Source: Thalassospira xianhensis MCCC 1A02616 (GTDB lineage: Bacteria; Pseudomonadota; Alphaproteobacteria; Rhodospirillales; Thalassospiraceae). From it: a stretch of 64,000 bases of DNA. A model generated the notes under the pieces. That model was not told the origin of the DNA. It did not search any database and saw only the letters and a list, made by a program, of their open reading frames with translations. Position numbers and translations under genes: made by a program. The stretch is from NCBI RefSeq assembly GCF_003326475.1, contig NZ_JPWA01000005.1:1-64000 (forward strand), given 5' to 3'. Positions 53,545-63,183 of the stretch are shown piece after piece (positions within the stretch are counted from its first letter, which is position 1; each line of letters starts with the position of its first letter).

Positions 53545-54504
53545 TCAGGCATCAGGATTGGACGTAATGATTGTCAACGCCGGCTGACTTTCCTCGATAT
53601 CCGTAAGCGTTGCGGCAACTTCATCCTTTAACCAGCGAATAAAGGCCTGCACACGCGGCCGGTTCAGGTTTTCCTCGGGACAGGTCAGATAATACGCATA
53701 GCTTGACGCGACGGTTTGCGGAAACGGCCGGACAAGCAAACCGGCCTTCAGGTCCTGCGCAGCCAGACTGGTGCGTGCCATACCAACACCATGCCCCATC
53801 AGGGCCGCCTGAATAACCATGTCGCCGGAATTGAAGCGTAGCCCGCGACGCAGATCAATACCCTTGACGCCAACCCCTTCCAACCAGAACTGCCAATCCG
53901 CAGCACGGGGCTGTTCAATATGTGAAGTCGCATCATGCAACAGTTGGTGCCCTGCTATGTCGGCCGGTTTATTCAAAGGAGGACTTGATGCCAGATAATC
54001 CGGACTGCAAACCGGGAAAACCTCGTCACGCATCAACAGTTCGGTATAGAGATTGGGATAGCGCCCTCGCCCAAAGCGTACCGCCAGATCAATGCCTTCG
54101 TTACGGAAATCAACCAGACGGTCATCAGCGTGAATGCGTACATCGATATCAGGATGTGCCTCACGAAAATGCCCCAGACGCGGCACCAGCCATTTAACGG
54201 CAAAGGATTGCAATACGCTGACCGTGACGACCCCGGCCTCCTCCACCGCCCGGAGACTTTCGATTTCCCCGGCAATGCGTGAAAAGCCTTCATACGTTGC
54301 CCGCGCCAGACGGTCACCTTCGTCAGTCAATTGCAATCGCCGCGGCAACCGAAAGAATAGCCGAAAACCCAAATATTCCTCGAGCTGGCGGATCTGCTGG
54401 CTAATAGCCCCCTGGGTCACAAAAAGTTCCTCGGCTGCACGGGTAAAATTAAGATGCCGGGCAGCCGCATCAAACGCACGCAGGGACTGTAACGGGGGTA
54501 AACG
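53545..54504 (-). CDS. LysR-family regulator of the GcvA type
   Basis: The 319-aa protein opens MRLPPLQSLRAFDAAARHLNFTRAAEELFVTQGAISQQIRQLEEYLG, the classical GcvA-like helix-turn-helix. The periplasmic-binding-like effector domain then contains LVDFRNEGIDLAVRFGRGRYPNL. GcvA itself controls glycine cleavage, but many paralogues control other genes, so the effector and targets are unknown. The ATG at 54504 has GAGG 7 nt before it. It is divergent from a DUF1127 gene, with a T-N11-A site between. Confidence 0.92.
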   Translation of the reverse strand, partial: RLPPLQSLRAFDAAARHLNFTRAAEELFVTQGAISQQIRQLEEYLGFRLFFRLPRRLQLTDEGDRLARATYEGFSRIAGEIESLRAVEEAGVVTVSVLQSFAVKWLVPRLGHFREAHPDIDVRIHADDRLVDFRNEGIDLAVRFGRGRYPNLYTELLMRDEVFPVCSPDYLASSPPLNKPADIAGHQLLHDATSHIEQPRAADWQFWLEGVGVKGIDLRRGLRFNSGDMVIQAALMGHGVGMARTSLAAQDLKAGLLVRPFPQTVASSYAYYLTCPEENLNRPRVQAFIRWLKDEVAATLTDIEESQPALTIITSNPDA

Positions 54505-54531
54505 CATTTTTTGCCTCAAGCCAACCAATCA

Positions 54532-54544
54532 TTAGGTCAACTAA
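54532..54544. promoter_or_regulatory. LysR-type T-N11-A operator candidate
   Basis: TTAGGTCAACTAA is a dyad (TTAG/CTAA) with the T-N11-A spacing of LysR-family binding sites, 28 bp ahead of the LysR gene and facing the DUF1127 gene. The core GGTCAA also appears in the repeat at 52995. Confidence 0.5.
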
Positions 54545-54650
54545 TACTTAACCCCAGAAATACTCGTTTGTCACGCAAGACGTTTGGCGTGAATATGGGC
54601 CTTAACCACAAAAACATCTCATTAGAGGAACTTAATTCAGGAGAACGAAC

Positions 54651-54899
54651 ATGGCACATTCAGTCTGCCAGACGCCTTCTGGCCAGCACACGACACGTCA
54701 CAACCATATCAGCGGCTTTCAGCAATTTTTCGGAAACCTGCAGCAGGGACTAAACACGGCACTGAACATTATTGCCGCCACCATGGCCAAAAGGTCGCAA
54801 CGACGTGCCCTTATGCGGCTTAGTGACAGCCAGCTTGCCGATATGGGCCTGTCTCGCACCGATGCCGAAGCCGAATATCGGAAATCCTATCCGATCTGA
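54651..54899 (+). CDS. DUF1127 (YjiS-like) small protein
   Basis: The 82-aa protein carries the DUF1127 arginine-rich core in its C-terminal half: RSQRRALMRLSDSQLADMGLSRTDAEAEY. Short relatives in alphaproteobacteria act as RNA-binding or transcription-linked regulators of carbon, phosphate or stress responses; the role here is unknown. Its N-terminal half is His/Gln-rich. CAGGAG lies 8 nt before the ATG. It is divergent from and possibly controlled by the LysR gene. Confidence 0.88.
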   Translation: MAHSVCQTPSGQHTTRHNHISGFQQFFGNLQQGLNTALNIIAATMAKRSQRRALMRLSDSQLADMGLSRTDAEAEYRKSYPI

Positions 54900-55040
54900 T
54901 CAGACGAGACCGCCGACTGCGCCATGATCGAAAACCCGATCCGCCCCCACGGGTTTGACATACCTCCTTGCGCCCCCTTTCGATCATGGCGCATTTATGC
55001 CACTGTAATTTCCCATCAAGGTTGCAGAGGCATCAGCAGA

Positions 55041-56078
55041 ATGGCCGTGAAAAAGCAAGGCACCCCAACAAAGAAGACAGGAAGCAGCGACAATACGATC
55101 CGCAATGCAGTGAAACATACTGCACGCAGCCGCAAGGCCTCAAAACAACATCCCGATCTTTCCAGTCTTGATAGCGAAGCCCGCGACCGTTTTTTGCTGG
55201 ATGCCGAAAACATGACGATGGATCGCCTTGATGACCTTCCTTCAAGAAAACACAGTGCTTCTGAAAGAACACCTTCCGGCGACGATCTTCCTCCGGATGT
55301 TGAACTTGACCCCAATTCACATGCCAAAAAGATGCATGGCAAACAGTATCTTGAGCTGATTGCGCCCCTGCATATCGAACTTCTCAAACTACAAAACTGG
55401 ATCAAATCCGAAAATATCAAATCCCTGATCATTTTCGAAGGCCGCGATGCTGCGGGCAAAGGCGGCACGATCAAACGCTTTACCGAACATCTTAATCCGC
55501 GCGGTGCACGTGTCGTCGCACTGGGCAAACCGAACGACCGGGAAGTGACCCAATGGTATTTCCAGCGTTATGTCGAACATCTGCCGTCCGGCGGGGAAAT
55601 CGTCCTGTTTGACCGTTCCTGGTATAACAGGGCGATGGTTGAGCGGGTCATGGGCTTCTGCAACATGTTCGAAGTCAGCGAGTTCCTGCAATCGGTTCCA
55701 GCCTTTGAACGGATGCTGATCCGTTCCGAAATCCATATGACCAAATTCTATTTCTCGGTCAGCAAAAAAGAACAGGCGCGCCGGTTTGATCAGCGCAAGC
55801 AAGACCCGCTTAAACAGTGGAAACTAAGCCCTGTGGATCTGGCATCCCAGAATCTTTGGGATGCTTATACCGAAGCCAAGACAGAAATGTTCTTCCATAC
55901 CTCGACTGCAGATAGCCCGTGGATCATTGTCAAATCCGATGACAAGAAACGTGCGCGCGTCAATGCCATCCGGTACTACCTTTCCCAGTTCGAATATCCG
56001 GGAAAACGATCAGAACTTCTGACCTATGATCGCCGGATCATTCACACCGTAAGCGAGGAACTGGCACTCGACGACTGA
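55041..56078 (+). CDS. ppk2: Polyphosphate kinase 2
   Basis: The 345-aa enzyme moves phosphate between polyphosphate and nucleotides. The P-loop GRDAAGKGGT (134-143) and the Walker B-like DRSWYNR (191-197) with RAMVERVMGFC place it in PPK2. Also seen are the lid-region arginines in KFYFSVSKKEQARRFDQRKQDPLKQWKLSP. The first ~90 residues form a basic, Ser/Thr-rich extension. The ATG at 55041 is chosen because upstream codons look non-coding. Length and motifs suggest class I (ADP- or GDP-using). Confidence 0.93.
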   Translation: MAVKKQGTPTKKTGSSDNTIRNAVKHTARSRKASKQHPDLSSLDSEARDRFLLDAENMTMDRLDDLPSRKHSASERTPSGDDLPPDVELDPNSHAKKMHGKQYLELIAPLHIELLKLQNWIKSENIKSLIIFEGRDAAGKGGTIKRFTEHLNPRGARVVALGKPNDREVTQWYFQRYVEHLPSGGEIVLFDRSWYNRAMVERVMGFCNMFEVSEFLQSVPAFERMLIRSEIHMTKFYFSVSKKEQARRFDQRKQDPLKQWKLSPVDLASQNLWDAYTEAKTEMFFHTSTADSPWIIVKSDDKKRARVNAIRYYLSQFEYPGKRSELLTYDRRIIHTVSEELALDD

Positions 56079-56194
56079 GATGTGACAGGTATGTATTCCG
56101 GATCGTGGAAACATTGTATCCGTGACATTCCCCTGCATTGACATTCAGGTAGCGGCCTCCTTTACTGGCAAGACCAATTCACGGGAGGCACGAA

Positions 56195-57064
56195 ATGGCA
56201 AAATGTGCATTTATCGGGCTGGGTGTCATGGGATATCCCATGGCCGGCCACCTGCAAAAGGCAGGTCACGACGTTACCGTTTTCAACCGCACCGCCGCAA
56301 AGGCAGACAAATGGGCGGGTGAATATGGCGGAAAATATGCCCCTACCCCGGCCGAAGCCGCCAAGGGGGCAGAGTTTGTTTTCATCTGCGTTGGCAATGA
56401 CGACGATCTGCGCAGTGTTGTTATGGGCGATACCGGGGCACTTGCCGGTACGGAAAAGGGCGTTGTTGTCATCGACAATACGACCGCCTCGGCCGATGTT
56501 GCGCGCGAACTTTATACTGCGGCCAAAGCGGCCGGTGTTTCCTTTATCGACGCCCCGGTTTCCGGTGGACAGGCAGGGGCCGAAAACGGCGTTCTGACCG
56601 TCATGTGCGGCGGTGATCAGGCGGCGTTTGATCGCGCGGCGCCGGTAATTGATGCCTTTGCCCGCTCCTGCCAATTGATGGGCGAAAGTGGTTCTGGCCA
56701 GTTGACCAAGATGGTGAACCAGATTTGCATTGCCGGTCTGGTTCAGGGACTTTCCGAAGGTGTCAATTTCGGTAACAAGGCCGGACTTGATATGGCAAAG
56801 GTCCTTGATGTGATTTCCAAAGGAGCCGCTGGTAGCTGGCAAATGGAAAACCGCGGCAAGACCATGGTCGAAAACAAGTTTGATTTCGGGTTTGCGGTTG
56901 ACTGGATGCGCAAGGACCTTGGCATCTGCCTTGAGGAATCCAAGCGTAATGGTGCCCGCCTTCCGGTGACCGCACTTGTTGACCAGTTCTATGCCCAGGT
57001 ACAGGAACGCGGCGGCAATCGCTGGGATACCTCCAGCCTGATTGATCTTCTGGCACGCGGATAA
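56195..57064 (+). CDS. Beta-hydroxyacid dehydrogenase (3-hydroxyisobutyrate dehydrogenase family)
   Basis: The 289-aa enzyme has the Rossmann motif GLGVMGYPMAGHL (8-20), the substrate motif DAPVSGGQAGAENG (119-132) and the catalytic lysine K172 (GSGQLTKMVNQ). It oxidises a 3-hydroxy acid such as 3-hydroxyisobutyrate, tartronate semialdehyde or a succinic-semialdehyde-like substrate; the preference cannot be determined. GGGAGG lies 8 nt before the ATG. It is monocistronic, with a strong terminator. Confidence 0.9.
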   Translation: MAKCAFIGLGVMGYPMAGHLQKAGHDVTVFNRTAAKADKWAGEYGGKYAPTPAEAAKGAEFVFICVGNDDDLRSVVMGDTGALAGTEKGVVVIDNTTASADVARELYTAAKAAGVSFIDAPVSGGQAGAENGVLTVMCGGDQAAFDRAAPVIDAFARSCQLMGESGSGQLTKMVNQICIAGLVQGLSEGVNFGNKAGLDMAKVLDVISKGAAGSWQMENRGKTMVENKFDFGFAVDWMRKDLGICLEESKRNGARLPVTALVDQFYAQVQERGGNRWDTSSLIDLLARG

Positions 57065-57083
57065 CCTGTTATCCGGTTCTGAG

Positions 57084-57125
57084 AAACAAAAACGCGGCCA
57101 GTTGCTCTGGCCGCGTTTTTGTTTT
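57084..57125. terminator. Bidirectional terminator
   Basis: AAAAACGCGGCCAG and CTGGCCGCGTTTTT pair across a 5-nt loop between two convergent genes. T-runs are present on both strands. Confidence 0.95.
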
Positions 57126-57143
57126 CAATAATTAGGTAAAACC

Positions 57144-58673
57144 TTACAGACCGGCCCGCAGAAGCGGTTCCACCTGATCACGGTAAACGGCAAGCTGACC
57201 ATCGCTGAAATAGCCAACAGCACATTCCAGAACCGTGTCGCGCTGCAATTCCCTGGCTTCACCATCGCCTTCGGTATCCACCGAATTGTCATTGGTTGCC
57301 GATTTACCAATGCGGGTAACTTCGATGTCGCGCTCGCAACTTGCCGCATCCATTGACGCCAGAACCTTGCGCGGGTCACGACGGCGTGGCGGTAACGCGT
57401 GCTCCAGATCGACTTCGCGCTCGAACTCCTCGGCATCCTGAAGTTTGACCTCGATATCCGGAATGACGCCGTTGCCCTGAACGATATGGTTTTCCGGCGT
57501 TGTATAATACCCGGTCGTGATTTTAAGCCCGCCGCCGGATGTTAACGGCATGATGCGCTGCATTGATCCTTTGCCAAACGACTGTTCACCAATGATAACG
57601 CCCCGCCCGTTTTCACGAAGTGCCGCCGCCATCAGTTCTGCACCAGATGCCGAACCGCGATCAAGCAGGATCGCCATAGGTACGCCATCAAAATAATCGC
57701 TGCTGTCAGCCTCATAACTGCGCAGCTTGCGTTCACCGCGCCCTTCGGTCGCGACAATCAGACCGTCACTCAGAAACTGATCGGCAATGTCGGCCGCACT
57801 GTCAAGCAACCCGCCCGGGTTCCGGCGCAAATCAACAATGATCCCGCGCGGTGATCCAATCTGGTCTTCCAGCATTTCAAGATATTCACGTGTCTGGTCA
57901 AGTGTGCTGGCATCAAAACGTGACACCCGGATGTAGGCCAAATCATTATCAATGATTGATGCCGTCACAGACGGAACCTCGATCCGGGCGCGCTTGACGG
58001 TAACATCAAAATTTTCCTGCTTGCGCTGGATGGTCAGTGTCACGGGATCACCAATCCGCCCTCGCATCAGGCGCACGGCCTCTGCTATCGGCTCCCCCTT
58101 CATATCATGACCATCGATATGAGTAATCCGGTCATTGGGCTGCAACCCGGCCCGTGCAGCAGGCGTATCATCAATTGGCGATACAATGCGGATCAGTTTG
58201 TCTTCGTCCTGAGAGATAACGATCCCGACACCGGCAAAACTTCCTTCGGTGCTTTCCTGTAAACGGCGGAACATCTCGTCTGTCATATAAGCACTATGCG
58301 GATCAAGGTCGTGCAGACTTTCATCGAGCGCCGCCCCGACGATACCGGATGGCGTGTTATCTTCTGCTTCGAGTTCCGGCAAACTTGCAATCGCCCGCTC
58401 GACAAAGGCAGGGCGATCAATGTTTTCGACATAAGTGTCAGAAAGAACCTGCACGGCTTCGACAAACAGCTTATCTGCACGGTCATACTGATCACTGGTT
58501 GCGTTATCTGCGACATAATCGCGATAGGCATCCAGAAATAGCTGTTCGTCATCGCTTGGCCAAACCGGACCGGCACATGCAACCAGCCTTGTCCCGGCAA
58601 ATGAAATCACCACTGCAAGTAATATTGGCAATATTCCTTTGCGCAGCACGGCCATACTCCTGTCTTTTCTCAT
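57144..58673 (-). CDS. S41-family (CtpA-like) carboxy-terminal processing protease
   Basis: The 509-aa periplasmic protease has an N-terminal helical part, a PDZ domain (about 145-230), and the S41 catalytic core with nucleophile S343 (RGSASGAE) and general base K368 (GEQSFGKGSMQ). The signal segment ends LVAC (30-33), which fits a lipobox, so the mature enzyme may be a lipoprotein. A C-terminal extension of about 100 residues after the catalytic core is charged and variable. CtpA-type proteases trim cell-wall enzymes and envelope proteins. Starts at 58673 or 58655 are both possible, and neither has an ideal ribosome site. Confidence 0.92.
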   Translation of the reverse strand: MRKDRSMAVLRKGILPILLAVVISFAGTRLVACAGPVWPSDDEQLFLDAYRDYVADNATSDQYDRADKLFVEAVQVLSDTYVENIDRPAFVERAIASLPELEAEDNTPSGIVGAALDESLHDLDPHSAYMTDEMFRRLQESTEGSFAGVGIVISQDEDKLIRIVSPIDDTPAARAGLQPNDRITHIDGHDMKGEPIAEAVRLMRGRIGDPVTLTIQRKQENFDVTVKRARIEVPSVTASIIDNDLAYIRVSRFDASTLDQTREYLEMLEDQIGSPRGIIVDLRRNPGGLLDSAADIADQFLSDGLIVATEGRGERKLRSYEADSSDYFDGVPMAILLDRGSASGAELMAAALRENGRGVIIGEQSFGKGSMQRIMPLTSGGGLKITTGYYTTPENHIVQGNGVIPDIEVKLQDAEEFEREVDLEHALPPRRRDPRKVLASMDAASCERDIEVTRIGKSATNDNSVDTEGDGEARELQRDTVLECAVGYFSDGQLAVYRDQVEPLLRAGL

Positions 58674-58982
58674 TCTTTTATATCGTGTCCCGATTACCGG
58701 TAGGGCAGTTTAGCCTGCTAAACCCTGAATGGCGACCCCACAACCACGTCCCGATCCGATTTATATCGGAACCAGTATGTATTATTGCCAGTACTGCGGC
58801 GCAACACTTGCAGATTGACAGTGATGATACACGACGAATGTCTGAGAAGAATCTGTCACTTTCAGACGGAAACAGACTCGATCTTGCGCGCGCATCTGAT
58901 TATGCTGAGCAGCAAGAACAACGCCCCGCAATGAGGGCGATACCGAGCGGGCGCCTCACAATTCAGGGAGACGTCTTTTTCC
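58674..58982. other. 309-bp gap between divergent S41 and acyl-CoA dehydrogenase genes
   Basis: No gene is seen. A sigma-70-like pair TTGACA (58815-58820), 17 nt, ATGTCT (58838-58843) faces the acyl-CoA dehydrogenase gene. No terminators are needed here because both genes start in this gap. Confidence 0.35.
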
Positions 58983-60764
58983 ATGAGCGATTACACGCCA
59001 CCAATCCATGATCTGCGGTTTCTGATCCATAACGTGATCGGCTTGCAGACTATTTCCGACATTCCAGCCTTTCATGAAACCAGCCCGGATCTTGTCGATG
59101 CGATCCTTGAGGAAGCAGGTAAACTGGCAGCAGGTGTGCTGGCACCGTTAAACCGCGTTGGGGATAAGGAAGGTTCCGTTCTTCAGGACGATGGCAGTGT
59201 CCGCACCCCGACTGGCTGGAAAGACGCCTATGGAAAATTCTGCGACGGTGGATGGCAAGGCATCAGCGCCTCTGAAGCTGATGGAGGTATGGGCCTTCCC
59301 CTGCTTGTCGGAGCCGCGGTTGGCGAGCTTTGGCATTCGGCAAATATGGCATTTGCTCTTTGCCCGATGCTGACGGGAGGGGCGATCGAGCTTCTGACAG
59401 CGCATGGATCGGACGAACAGCGCGCGCTTTACCTTTCGCGCATGATCAGTGGCGAATGGACCGGCACCATGAACCTGACAGAACCACAGGCGGGTTCGGA
59501 TCTTTCAAAAGTTCGAAGCATGGCGATCCCAGCCGGTGACGGCAGCTATCGGGTAACAGGCCAAAAGATTTTCATCACCTATGGCGATCACGAGATGACA
59601 GACAATATTGTCCATCTTGTTCTTGCCCGAACACCTGACGCGCCAGAAGGTGTCAAAGGCATATCGTTGTTCATTGTGCCCAAATTCCATGTCAGCGCCG
59701 ATGGCACAATTGGCGAACGCAACGATGTAAAATGCGTATCACTGGAGCATAAGCTTGGCATTCATGGCAGCCCGACTGCGGTGCTTTCATTCGGGGATCA
59801 GGGCGGTGCCATCGGATATCTGGTCGGAAAAGAAGGCCAGGGCCTCGCCTGCATGTTTACCATGATGAACAATGCTCGCCTTTCGGTTGGCCAGCAGGGT
59901 GTTGCGATCTCTGAACGTGCCTATCAGCAAGCAGTGTCTTACGCACGTGATCGCAAACAGGGGAAGTCCCCGACCACGGGGCAGGATGATGCCATTATTC
60001 ATCACGGTGATATTCAACGCATGCTGATCCGAATGCGGTCAACAACCGAGGCCGCACGCGCGCTATCGCTTTATGCTGCCGTTCAGCTTGATATCGCTCA
60101 TCATCATGAAGACCCGGATGCTCGCGTGGCAGCACAGGCACGCGCCGACCTTCTGATCCCGATGGTCAAGGGCTGGTCGACGGATTTGGGGGTCGAAAAC
60201 ACTTCTCTTGGAATTCAGGTTCATGGCGGAATGGGCTTTATTGAGGAAACCGGCGCAGCCCAACATCTGCGCGATGCACGCATTGCACCTATTTACGAAG
60301 GCACCAATGGCATACAAGCACTTGACCTGATTGGCAGAAAGCTTTTGCGCGATAACGGAGCCGCCATGAAGGCACTTCTCAAAGAAATGCGCACCACCAT
60401 CATCGAAACGACCAATTCCCAAACCAATGACATGTCCAAGCCCGCGGAAATGCTTCGCGAAGCCATTGATCAGCTTGAGGAAACCACGTCTCAGATAATT
60501 GAAAGATGTGCATCTTCCCCGGCCCTCTCGCAGGCCGTCGCTTCCCCTTATCTCCGGCAAGCGTCGATCTGTGTCGCTGGTTGGTTAATGTACCTTTCCT
60601 GGCAACAATTGCTTGACGGTAATGTTGAACCGGGCTTCGCCATGGCGAAACATTCAAGTTGCGATTTCTTTTTTGGACAGGTCCTGCCGGAAGCCGACTT
60701 TATGGCACGCCAGATTGCCAATACGCATAACGAGTTGCTGCATGAAACAGCGCCATTATTCTGA
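58983..60764 (+). CDS. Acyl-CoA dehydrogenase
   Basis: The 593-aa flavoprotein has the acyl-CoA dehydrogenase core: NLTEPQAGSDLSKVRSMA (FAD region), KIFITYGDHEMTDNIVHLVLARTPDAPEGVKGISLF, and the catalytic glutamate segment RIAPIYEGTNGIQALDLIGRK. The C-terminal ~140 residues after this motif are the extension seen in the long AcdA/FadE-like subgroup. It should oxidise medium- or long-chain acyl-CoA. The size argues against isovaleryl-CoA dehydrogenase (about 390 aa), so it is not the missing liuA of the leucine operon. GGGAG lies about 14 nt before the ATG. Confidence 0.9.
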   Translation: MSDYTPPIHDLRFLIHNVIGLQTISDIPAFHETSPDLVDAILEEAGKLAAGVLAPLNRVGDKEGSVLQDDGSVRTPTGWKDAYGKFCDGGWQGISASEADGGMGLPLLVGAAVGELWHSANMAFALCPMLTGGAIELLTAHGSDEQRALYLSRMISGEWTGTMNLTEPQAGSDLSKVRSMAIPAGDGSYRVTGQKIFITYGDHEMTDNIVHLVLARTPDAPEGVKGISLFIVPKFHVSADGTIGERNDVKCVSLEHKLGIHGSPTAVLSFGDQGGAIGYLVGKEGQGLACMFTMMNNARLSVGQQGVAISERAYQQAVSYARDRKQGKSPTTGQDDAIIHHGDIQRMLIRMRSTTEAARALSLYAAVQLDIAHHHEDPDARVAAQARADLLIPMVKGWSTDLGVENTSLGIQVHGGMGFIEETGAAQHLRDARIAPIYEGTNGIQALDLIGRKLLRDNGAAMKALLKEMRTTIIETTNSQTNDMSKPAEMLREAIDQLEETTSQIIERCASSPALSQAVASPYLRQASICVAGWLMYLSWQQLLDGNVEPGFAMAKHSSCDFFFGQVLPEADFMARQIANTHNELLHETAPLF

Positions 60765-60787
60765 CACAGCTTTAACGTTGTAGTCTG

Positions 60788-60829
60788 CAGATACCTTCCG
60801 GATATTACTTTTCGGAAGGTATCTGTTTT
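60788..60829 (+). terminator. Rho-independent terminator of acyl-CoA dehydrogenase gene
   Basis: CAGATACCTTCCG pairs with CGGAAGGTATCTG across a 12-nt loop, then TTTTC follows, 24 bp past the stop codon. Confidence 0.9.
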
Positions 60830-60960
60830 CGCCTTTAACGACAATCGGTTGCCACCTGCTCCACCGCGACCACCCTGCCACGTGACGTTACAGTGTATTT
60901 GCCGGGCTTCGCCCCTAATTTCCTGTTTCGGTTTCTGAACGCTTCTCTATAATCCGGCCA

Positions 60961-62079
60961 ATGAATCGTTTAACCCGATATATGCTGAAACAGCAGTTTA
61001 TTATGATGGTGTTTGTGACACTTGGTTTGCTTTGTGTCATATGGCTGTCACAGAGCCTGCGTTTCATTGAAATGATTGTAAACCGGGGCCTTTCCGTCTC
61101 GGTATTTTTACAGCTGACATCGCTGCTGCTTCCCAGCTTTCTGGCAATTGTTCTGCCAATATCACTCTTTTTTGTTGTTGTTTTCACATACAACAAGCTG
61201 ATTCAGGATCGAGAGCTTATCGTAATGCGATCTGCTGGCCTCAGTCAGTGGGCTCTGGCCAAACCAACGCTCATCCTTGCATGCCTGACTGCGGCGTTCG
61301 GTTATTTTCTCACGCTATTTTATCTGCCTTACAGCTATCAGCAGTTCAAAGAACTCCAATACTCAATCCGGAATGACTTCTCTTCGGTGCTTTTGCAGGA
61401 AGGCAGCTTTACCGATCTGGACGGTTTGACTGTTTACATTCGGGAAGTCGGGCAGGACAACGAGTTGCTTGGAATTCTGGTTCACGATTCCAGAAATCCC
61501 GCTGCGCAAGCGACGATGATGGCAAAAAATGGGGCTCTTGTACGCACCGAAAACGGCCCCAGGATCGTGTTACTTGATGGAAACCGGCAGGAAGTCAATA
61601 CAAAGGACGGCACGATGTCGATCCTCTATTTTGACCGTTACGCCGTTGATATTGCGCATAGCACAGAGGACCCTGCCCTTCGTTATCGTGAAGCACGTGA
61701 ACGCAGTGTCTCCAATCTGTTAACCGCAATGCCCCCGGATGTATTGCCCAACGATGTTGGTGCATTTCGTGCGGAAGGCCATGATCGCCTGATCTCACCA
61801 CTATATTCTATCGGCTTCGCCAGCATTGCTTTGGCAGTTCTGGTTTCCAGCAGTTTCTCCCGCAGGGGACAAACAGGCCGCCTGTTACTAGCAATCGCGA
61901 CCATGATCGTTTTTCAAGCGGTTGGCATTGCAATGAAAAACCTTGCGGCAAAAAACCCTGACCTAGTGCCTCTTATGTATTTGAATGCCCTTATTCCAAT
62001 CGCGGGGGGTCTCTACTGGACATTCAGGGGACCACAAATACAGGCAAAAGCAGCAAACCGTGACGAGGTTACGGTATGA
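60961..62079 (+). CDS. lptF: LPS export ABC transporter permease LptF
   Basis: The 372-aa permease has three membrane helices before and three after a periplasmic beta-jellyroll domain (LLQEGSFTDLDGLTVYIREVGQDN). The N-terminal pattern MNRLTRYMLKQQF and ELIVMRSAGLSQWALAKP, part of the LptB coupling loop, are typical. With LptG and LptB it extracts LPS from the inner membrane. It ends with a 4-bp ATGA overlap with lptG. It is upstream of lptD, forming the LPS export operon common in alphaproteobacteria. Confidence 0.94.
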   Translation: MNRLTRYMLKQQFIMMVFVTLGLLCVIWLSQSLRFIEMIVNRGLSVSVFLQLTSLLLPSFLAIVLPISLFFVVVFTYNKLIQDRELIVMRSAGLSQWALAKPTLILACLTAAFGYFLTLFYLPYSYQQFKELQYSIRNDFSSVLLQEGSFTDLDGLTVYIREVGQDNELLGILVHDSRNPAAQATMMAKNGALVRTENGPRIVLLDGNRQEVNTKDGTMSILYFDRYAVDIAHSTEDPALRYREARERSVSNLLTAMPPDVLPNDVGAFRAEGHDRLISPLYSIGFASIALAVLVSSSFSRRGQTGRLLLAIATMIVFQAVGIAMKNLAAKNPDLVPLMYLNALIPIAGGLYWTFRGPQIQAKAANRDEVTV

Positions 62080-63179
62080 GAATCTCTCCGATCCTGACCT
62101 GGTATTTTGGCAAACATGTCCTGATCTCTATTTTGGGGATTCTCGCCCTTCTCATCGGGTTAATACTGATTGGTGATACCATTGAGCTACTAAGACGCGC
62201 AGGTGGCAAACCTGACGCGACGGTGAGCATTGTGTTTCAAATGGCTACCAGCAGAATCCCGTTCATGACAGAAAAGGTCCTGCCGTTTGCGGTCCTCTTC
62301 GGATCAATGTTTTCGTTCTGGAAGCTGACGGGCAATCAGGAACTTGTTGTGACACGCGCGGCAGGTGTTTCCGCATGGCAGTTTTTGCTACCGCCTATCA
62401 TGTGCGCTATTTTGCTAGGCTCCATTCAGGTCATGGCCCTCAATCCACTATCCTCAATATTGCTGCAACGCTACGAAACACTTGAAGCACGTTACCTTCA
62501 GGGTAACAGCAGTATCATGAACCTGTCTTCGAGCGGGTTGTGGTTACGCCAAGGCACACAGGATGGCCAAGCCGTAATCTACGCACGTGAAGTGCGAGGT
62601 CAGGCAACAGATCGGGTAGATTTGCGCAATGTCACCATCTTCCGGTTCGAGAATGCGGATGATTTCACGACCCGAATTGATGCCCAACGTGCCGTGCTTG
62701 AGCCAGGCACATGGCATTTTTATGATGCCTGGACCTTTCACCCAGGGCAGATCAGTGAATTTTCATCGGAGCTGATGTTGCCCACCAATCTGACAGTGCG
62801 AAAGATTCAGGACAGCTTTGCATCTCCAGAAACGATGTCTTTCTGGAACTTAAAGCCGTTCATCAACCTTCTGGAACGTGCTGGTTTTAATGCAACCCGA
62901 CATCGCATACATTTTCACAGCTTGCTGTCGCGCCCGTTGCTGCTTTGCGCAATGGTTCTGATTGCTGCCGCATTCTGTCTTAAATTTTCTCGACGCCGCC
63001 GTGCATCTCTTGTTATCGGTGGTGGTGTCGCAACCGGTTTCATTCTTTACTTCTGTACCGATGTCATTTCAGCACTTGGCGTTTCAGGTGGAATCCCGCC
63101 TGTTCTGTCTGCATGGGCACCAGCAGGTATATCGTTGCTATTGGGAGTTTCAACCTTGCTGCATCTGGAGGATGGCTAG
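62076..63179 (+). CDS. lptG: LPS export ABC transporter permease LptG
   Basis: The 367-aa permease pairs with LptF. It has the same six-helix plus periplasmic-domain layout, with the coupling helix QELVVTRAAGVSAWQFLLP and the periplasmic segment SSSGLWLRQGTQDGQAVIYAREV. Translation is coupled to lptF by a 4-bp overlap. The next gene, lptD, starts 4 bp after its stop codon. Confidence 0.94.
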   Translation: MRISPILTWYFGKHVLISILGILALLIGLILIGDTIELLRRAGGKPDATVSIVFQMATSRIPFMTEKVLPFAVLFGSMFSFWKLTGNQELVVTRAAGVSAWQFLLPPIMCAILLGSIQVMALNPLSSILLQRYETLEARYLQGNSSIMNLSSSGLWLRQGTQDGQAVIYAREVRGQATDRVDLRNVTIFRFENADDFTTRIDAQRAVLEPGTWHFYDAWTFHPGQISEFSSELMLPTNLTVRKIQDSFASPETMSFWNLKPFINLLERAGFNATRHRIHFHSLLSRPLLLCAMVLIAAAFCLKFSRRRRASLVIGGGVATGFILYFCTDVISALGVSGGIPPVLSAWAPAGISLLLGVSTLLHLEDG

Positions 63180-63183
63180 CTGA

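Noticed and set aside
58983..60764. Isovaleryl-CoA dehydrogenase (missing step of the leucine operon)
   Set aside because: At 593 aa with a long C-terminal extension it belongs to a different acyl-CoA dehydrogenase subgroup and is not linked to the operon.
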